Assembly: GCA_947466555.1 (NCBI GenBank)
Contig: CANIFK010000050.1
Coordinates: 1-13,995, forward strand
Length of the DNA: 13,995 nt
Direction of reading: 5' to 3'
Origin: Acidobacteriota bacterium
Lineage (GTDB): Bacteria; Acidobacteriota; Terriglobia; Bryobacterales; Bryobacteraceae
Below, piece by piece: positions 13,645 to 13,995 of this stretch. The position numbers and the translations under genes are program-made. The notes beneath the pieces are model-generated. The model saw only the letters and a list, made by a program, of their open reading frames with translations, was not told the DNA's origin and searched no databases. Within the stretch, counting starts at the first letter, position 1. Each line of letters starts with the position of its first letter.

Positions 13645-13750
13645 ACACAATTCTGGTAATTGGTGCCAGGCACCAATTATTGGCGTGACGGCGCACCCCC
13701 ACCACTACCCCTCGTGCCCACCCCCGCCGAAAACCGTGTCACACACAATT
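13633..13750. repeat. 20-bp direct repeat flanking a REP-like palindrome
   Basis: AAACCGTGTCACACACAATT is present at 13633-13652 and 13731-13750, 98 bp apart. The interval carries the palindrome at 13658-13678 and a C-rich stretch. The layout resembles short mobile or REP-type cassettes that depend on an enzyme encoded elsewhere; no transposase lies in the window. Confidence 0.65.
13658..13678. repeat. REP-like perfect palindrome
   Basis: Arms AATTGGTGCC and GGCACCAATT surround a single A. A second palindrome, CCAAT-T-ATTGG (13673-13683), overlaps its right arm. There is no T tract, so it is unlikely to be a simple terminator. It is similar in form to the palindrome at 8579-8591. Confidence 0.75.
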
Positions 13751-13767
13751 TCCCACTATCCATTTTC

Positions 13768-13787
13768 CTTATAAAGGCTTATAAAGG
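13768..13787. repeat. Perfect tandem 10-bp AT-rich repeat
   Basis: CTTATAAAGG occurs twice head to tail in an otherwise GC-rich region. Its right end merges with the stem of the leftward terminator, and on the minus strand it supplies the T-rich tail. Confidence 0.7.
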
Positions 13788-13805
13788 GACAACCACCCTT
13801 GTCCC
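13781..13805 (-). terminator. Rho-independent terminator for the ApbE-like gene
   Basis: On the minus strand GGGACAA (13805-13799), a 6-nt loop GGGTGG and TTGTCCC (13792-13786) form a 7-bp stem followed by TTTAT. It lies 45 bp beyond the stop codon at 13851. The T tract is short and the hairpin also looks like a repeat-type element. Confidence 0.5.
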
Positions 13806-13850
13806 CGTTCTACCAAAAAACATAGCCCCTTGGCCGCAATCCACCACTCC

Positions 13851-13995
13851 TCAAACTACCCGAGCCCGATACCGCCCCAACACCCCCCCAGCCGCGCCCA
13901 CCCCCATCACCCGCACCGTCGTCGCCAACGCATCCGCCGTCATCCCATCCCCCGCCACGACCGAAACCTCCACCACATCGCTCAAACTAGCCCCC
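13851..13995 (-). CDS. C-terminal end of an ApbE-like FAD:protein FMN transferase (5' part outside window)
   Basis: An open frame runs leftward from the window edge to TGA at 13853-13851, giving 47 residues. The segment VEVSVVAGDGMTADALATTV followed by RVMG matches the C-terminal signature of ApbE (V.VVA..G..ADALAT...V.G). In this family the Asp and Thr of ADALAT help bind the magnesium used to transfer FMN from FAD to a threonine of a flavoprotein, such as Rnf/Nqr subunits or FMN-binding-domain proteins. The G-ending codon use agrees with other leftward genes. Enzyme activity cannot be judged because the FAD-binding part is not present. A terminator-like hairpin lies 45 bp downstream. Confidence 0.72.
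   Translation of the reverse strand, partial: GASLSDVVEVSVVAGDGMTADALATTVRVMGVGAAGGVLGRYRARVV

Noticed and set aside
13607..13750. CRISPR array
   Set aside because: Two adjacent copies plus one partial copy, without regular spacers and with no cas gene in the window.

Overview
The window reads as chromosomal DNA of an Acidobacteriota bacterium, most likely of the Solibacter/Bryobacter type. Three family-level features support this: a secreted protein ending in a TIGR03437-type (Solibacter C-terminal) domain, a PadR regulator of the acidobacterial type, and directly behind it an ADOP-type orphan MacB/FtsX-like permease without an ATPase. The DNA is GC-rich. The + strand is C-rich over almost the whole window, in genes of both orientations. 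No phage, integrase, transposase or CRISPR array is visible. Assignments rest on motif recognition only; no database search was possible.

Layout, left to right. (1) 1-1438: the start of a secreted unknown protein (-), an isochorismatase-family hydrolase (+), and a four-helix membrane protein (-) whose end overlaps the hydrolase gene tail to tail. (2) 1491-3104: tRNA-Glu(TTC) with its terminator and a small exported cytochrome c (-), then divergently a TIGR04282-type GT-A glycosyltransferase and the thiol peroxidase Bcp (+), probably one transcript. (3) 3105-8563: a secreted TIGR03437-domain protein with a tandem N-terminal domain, translationally coupled to an exported OB-fold protein (-). 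Divergent from these is the padR-ADOP operon (+). The 121-bp gap between the two units carries three copies of a 17-bp operator-like motif placed on promoter elements, so PadR probably controls both sides. (4) 8628-12584: a tightly packed four-gene leftward operon of an SMP-30/gluconolactonase-like protein, a NUDIX hydrolase, MutS2 and a DUF5076 protein. (5) 12611-13447: a DUF1684 protein (+). (6) 13448-13850: a 403-bp non-coding stretch with a promoter-like sequence containing a perfect palindrome, a candidate structured RNA, REP-like palindromes and direct repeats, and a leftward terminator. (7) 13851-13995: the 3' end of an ApbE-like FAD:protein FMN transferase (-).

The parts most worth a second look are the shared operator set between padR-ADOP and the secreted-protein operon, and the structured, repeat-filled interval 13448-13850. 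At two divergent gene pairs the -10 elements overlap back to back, and the rightward mRNA appears to be leaderless.
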